Source: Lentisphaeria bacterium UBA1829 (GTDB taxonomy: Bacteria; Verrucomicrobiota; Lentisphaeria; Victivallales; UBA1829). From it: a DNA stretch of 9,608 bases. The translations under genes and the position numbers were made by a program. The notes beneath the pieces were generated by a model. The model made no database searches and had not been told where the DNA came from. It saw only the letters and a program-made list of their open reading frames with translations. Numbering within the stretch: the first letter of the stretch is position 1; the number at the start of each line of letters is the position of its first letter. This document shows, one piece after another, positions 7,512 through 9,608 of this stretch. Location: contig DDJH01000004.1 in NCBI GenBank assembly GCA_002338895.1, positions 3,976-13,583 of the forward strand, in the 5' to 3' direction.

Positions 7512-9433
7512 ACAACCGCTGGGATTTGTGTGAAAAAGCCATTGAATGGCATCCCTTGCGCGATCACTCCTATCCTCACGAGGACCATCTGGAAATGAGC
7601 GGAAAGGAGCTCTCGCTGATTCTGAACTACGGCGTTTCCGAACAGGGACGGCTGATTCTGGAGCACCGGGCCGTCGTTCCCATGCTCCGCACCATCCCCA
7701 ACAACACGGGAGGATCCTTTCAGGCACACCTTCAAAACGAGGACCTTCCAGTCCTCCGTCTCAACGGGAAAGAGGCGGAGGAGTATCCGGAACTCTTTCG
7801 CTTTGATGGAGTTATGACCATAGAAAGCCGAACATTTCTTCCCGGTCTCCGCATTCTCCGCGAAATCTATCCCTCCGACAACGACCCGATGTTCTTCCAT
7901 CGGATTACGCTGATTCATCACGGAACGACCCCGGTCGCCGTCTCCATTTCCCCAGGCCGACTTCTCCAAACCGGACGCGGAGCAAACGGAGTCTTTCTTG
8001 TGGAAAGCCGGATCTCTCCGGAGACAGAAGAACGTCTCCTTCCCGGTTCACGTCTGATCCGTTCCGTCCAGTTTTCCATCCGGCCGGCAAACCGGAAAGC
8101 GAGCTTCCGAAGTCCGGAAGCCGAATTGCTGCGCCGCCGGGCAAGAGTGGCGGAGCTCACCGCTCCACTTCAGCTGAAAACCGGAATCCCCGAGCTGGAT
8201 CTGGAATTCCATTTCTCCAAGCTCCGCGCAGGCGAAAGCATTTTCCGAACCCGGAGCGGACTTCTGCACAGTCCGGGCGGAGGCACCTATTATGCCGCCG
8301 TCTGGTGCAATGATCAGCTGGAGTACGCCGCCCCCTGGTTCGGCTGGACCGGAGATCCCGTTGCCGGAGAAGCGACCCGGAATGCGTTTCATCTGTACAC
8401 GTCCTTCATGGGACCGGATGGACATTTCATCCCCTCCTCCATCATCGCGGAAGGGTTTGATATCTGGGAGGGACGGGGAGACCGGGGAGATGCCGCGATG
8501 TTCGCATATGGAGCCACCCGCTTTGCCCTTCTTTCCGGAGAGAGAAAAAATGCCCTGGATCTCTGGGAGTCCATCTGCTGGGCGCTGGAATACTGTCACC
8601 GAAGACGGAACCGGGACGGCGTGGTGCGGTCGGATACGGATGAAATGGAAAACCGTCTCCCGGCAGGAGACGCAAATCTTTCCACATCCACTCTTTATTA
8701 CGGTGCTCTCGCAGGGGTTTCCGCGATTGCCGGTGCCCTGGGCATGACGGACAGGGAACGTCTGTTTCGTCAGCGGGCCTCCCGTCTGGCAAAGGCCATT
8801 GAGCGATATTTCGGTTCGGAGATCCATGGTTTCCGCACCTATCGGTATTATGACGACTGCAGAAAACTCCGCGCCTGGATCGGTCTTCCGCTTTGCATGG
8901 GGATCCGGAACCGGGCTGCGGAGACCGTCCGCGCGCTCTATTCCCCCTGGCTCCGCTTTCAGGACGGGCTTCTCTCGCAGGAGGGTGACAAGGTCTACTG
9001 GGACCGAAGCACCCTCACGGCATTCCGCGGAACCCTCGCAGCGGGTTTTCCGGAAGAAACCTTTCCTCTTCTGCTCGATTATGTCAATCGCCGTCTGCGC
9101 GGAGATCACGTCCCCTATCCGATTGAAGCATGGCCGGAAGGAAACAGGCGGCATCTTTCCGCGGAAAGCGCCCTCTTCTGCCGGATCATTCCGGAGGGAC
9201 TTCTCGGAATGGCGCCCCTCTCCTTTGATTCCTTTTCGCTGGCGCCCGCGCTTCCGAACCAGATCCAGGATCTGGAGCTGAACGATATCCGCGCGTTCGG
9301 AACGAGTTTCGATCTCCACCTCTCCCCGAAAGGCGTGACGGTTCATCATGACGGAAAAGACCGGAACTTCTCTCCCCGGGGAGGCATCGTCACACTTCAT
9401 GAAACCAAAGGACATTCCACGATTCATCCGTAG
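7508..9433 (+). CDS. Six-hairpin glycosidase-like protein, family not recognised, predicted cytoplasmic
   Basis: This 641-aa protein appears to have an N-terminal beta-sandwich (about 1-225), an (alpha/alpha)6 barrel (about 235-600) and a short C-terminal beta segment. Conserved-looking acidic motifs line the barrel: WCNDQLEY (W266, D269, E272), EGFDIWEGRGDRGDAAM (E315, D325, D328), SDTDEMENR (D376, D378, E379, E381), GDANLSTSTLYYG (D388), YPIEAWPEG (E540) and HLSAESALF (E553). They resemble, as I recall, unclassified six-hairpin glycosidases of Bacteroidota with WTNDQSEY and SDTDEMEGR motifs. I cannot name a GH family or substrate, nor pick the catalytic acid and base with confidence; D269/E272 and E379/E381 are candidates. 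No signal peptide is seen. The ATGA overlap with the rhamnosidase gene implies coupled expression and perhaps the same oligosaccharide substrate. It is a likely carbohydrate hydrolase, but a lyase or phosphorylase is not excluded. Confidence 0.78.
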   Translation: MNNRWDLCEKAIEWHPLRDHSYPHEDHLEMSGKELSLILNYGVSEQGRLILEHRAVVPMLRTIPNNTGGSFQAHLQNEDLPVLRLNGKEAEEYPELFRFDGVMTIESRTFLPGLRILREIYPSDNDPMFFHRITLIHHGTTPVAVSISPGRLLQTGRGANGVFLVESRISPETEERLLPGSRLIRSVQFSIRPANRKASFRSPEAELLRRRARVAELTAPLQLKTGIPELDLEFHFSKLRAGESIFRTRSGLLHSPGGGTYYAAVWCNDQLEYAAPWFGWTGDPVAGEATRNAFHLYTSFMGPDGHFIPSSIIAEGFDIWEGRGDRGDAAMFAYGATRFALLSGERKNALDLWESICWALEYCHRRRNRDGVVRSDTDEMENRLPAGDANLSTSTLYYGALAGVSAIAGALGMTDRERLFRQRASRLAKAIERYFGSEIHGFRTYRYYDDCRKLRAWIGLPLCMGIRNRAAETVRALYSPWLRFQDGLLSQEGDKVYWDRSTLTAFRGTLAAGFPEETFPLLLDYVNRRLRGDHVPYPIEAWPEGNRRHLSAESALFCRIIPEGLLGMAPLSFDSFSLAPALPNQIQDLELNDIRAFGTSFDLHLSPKGVTVHHDGKDRNFSPRGGIVTLHETKGHSTIHP

Positions 9434-9442
9434 AAATGTCCT
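9409..9442 (+). terminator. Inverted repeat at the end of the + strand unit, weak terminator candidate
   Basis: AGGACATT (9409-9416) and AATGTCCT (9435-9442) form a perfect 8-bp stem around an 18-nt loop that holds the stop codon. A run of six T follows at 9453-9458, 10 nt after the stem. The loop is long, the stem is AT-containing and the T run is too far for a standard intrinsic terminator, so the call is weak. Confidence 0.25.
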
Positions 9443-9497
9443 CCGCCTCATCTTTTTTCGTACCCCTCATCCGGCAGGGGAAGAGAAGCAGCCCACC

Positions 9498-9608
9498 CTA
9501 TCCTTCTCTCCCGTACATCGTCAGAATGGAATCCATATCACCGAATGCCACCTGCCGGCCCTCTTTTAAAAGGATTCCTGTCCTGCACAAATCCTGGATC
9601 AGCTTCAT
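9498..9608 (-). CDS. C-terminal end of a probable polysaccharide-export (Wzt/TagH-like) ABC transporter ATPase (5' part outside window)
   Basis: On the minus strand the frame is open from the window edge to a TAG (complement of 9498-9500) and gives 36 residues: MKLIQDLCRTGILLKEGR, then QVAFGDMDSILTMYGREG. This matches the region after the switch His in ABC ATPases that export O-antigen or teichoic acid, where SH-x-M-x-x-I-x-x-LC is followed by a strand, a GR turn, a G-D/E turn and a final helix with a terminal Tyr. The first codon here is probably an internal Met, not the start. The protein would end just after the nucleotide-binding domain, without the extra sugar-binding domain of some Wzt proteins. 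It converges on the glycosidase operon with a 64-nt gap and is probably a separate unit. The family assignment rests on a short tail. Confidence 0.6.
   Translation of the reverse strand: MKLIQDLCRTGILLKEGRQVAFGDMDSILTMYGREG

Noticed and set aside
5031..9451. Further long minus-strand open frames (5031-6107, 6276-7727, 8048-9451)
   Set aside because: They mirror the rhamnosidase and six-hairpin genes, show no recognisable domains and lack consistent ribosome binding sites. They are shadows of the same codon bias.
9463..9480. Hairpin CCCCT/AGGGG with an 8-nt loop as an intrinsic terminator
   Set aside because: The stem is only 5 bp and no T run follows it in either reading direction; the nearby T6 is upstream on the + strand and reads as A on the - strand.

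Overview
The window looks like part of a carbohydrate-degradation locus from a GC-rich, Gram-negative-type bacterium, most likely of the Lentisphaerota (Victivallis-like), with Planctomycetota or Verrucomicrobiota as alternatives. The main clue is a pseudopilin-like protein whose N-terminus reads [13 protein letters not shown] with no Gly before the cleavage site, closed by a DGHV motif. Families of this kind are greatly expanded in Lentisphaerota. Glycosidases dominate the rest, and Gly is very often coded by GGA. No rRNA, tRNA, CRISPR array, insertion sequence or transposase gene is visible. The taxonomic call is inference.

Layout on the + strand: the last 51 codons of an upstream gene (2-157), probably the sensor domain of a LacI/GntR-type regulator; a 237-aa pseudopilin (194-907); a 1408-aa exported multidomain glycosidase of GH42-like (clan GH-A) type (932-5158); a 783-aa GH78-like alpha-L-rhamnosidase without signal peptide (5160-7511); and a 641-aa six-hairpin glycosidase-like protein without signal peptide (7508-9433). 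Gaps are 36, 24, 1 and -4 nt, and each complete gene has a purine-rich ribosome binding site, so these genes read as one transcription unit. At the right edge a convergent minus-strand gene ends (9498-9608); its 36 visible residues look like the C-terminus of a Wzt/TagH-like polysaccharide-export ABC ATPase and probably belong to another unit.

Working model (inference): the regulator senses a sugar, the large enzyme cuts a glycan outside the cytoplasm, and the rhamnosidase and six-hairpin enzyme finish imported oligosaccharides inside. The pseudopilin may help assemble a surface or secretion structure for glycan use, but nothing in the sequence proves that. No transporter is in the window, and the substrate is unknown apart from a hint of terminal alpha-rhamnose. 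The most unusual parts are the architecture of the large glycosidase (a GH2-type sandwich inserted inside a GH42-like barrel, plus two glutamine-amidotransferase-like domains) and the six-hairpin protein, which has clear conserved acidic motifs but no family I can name.
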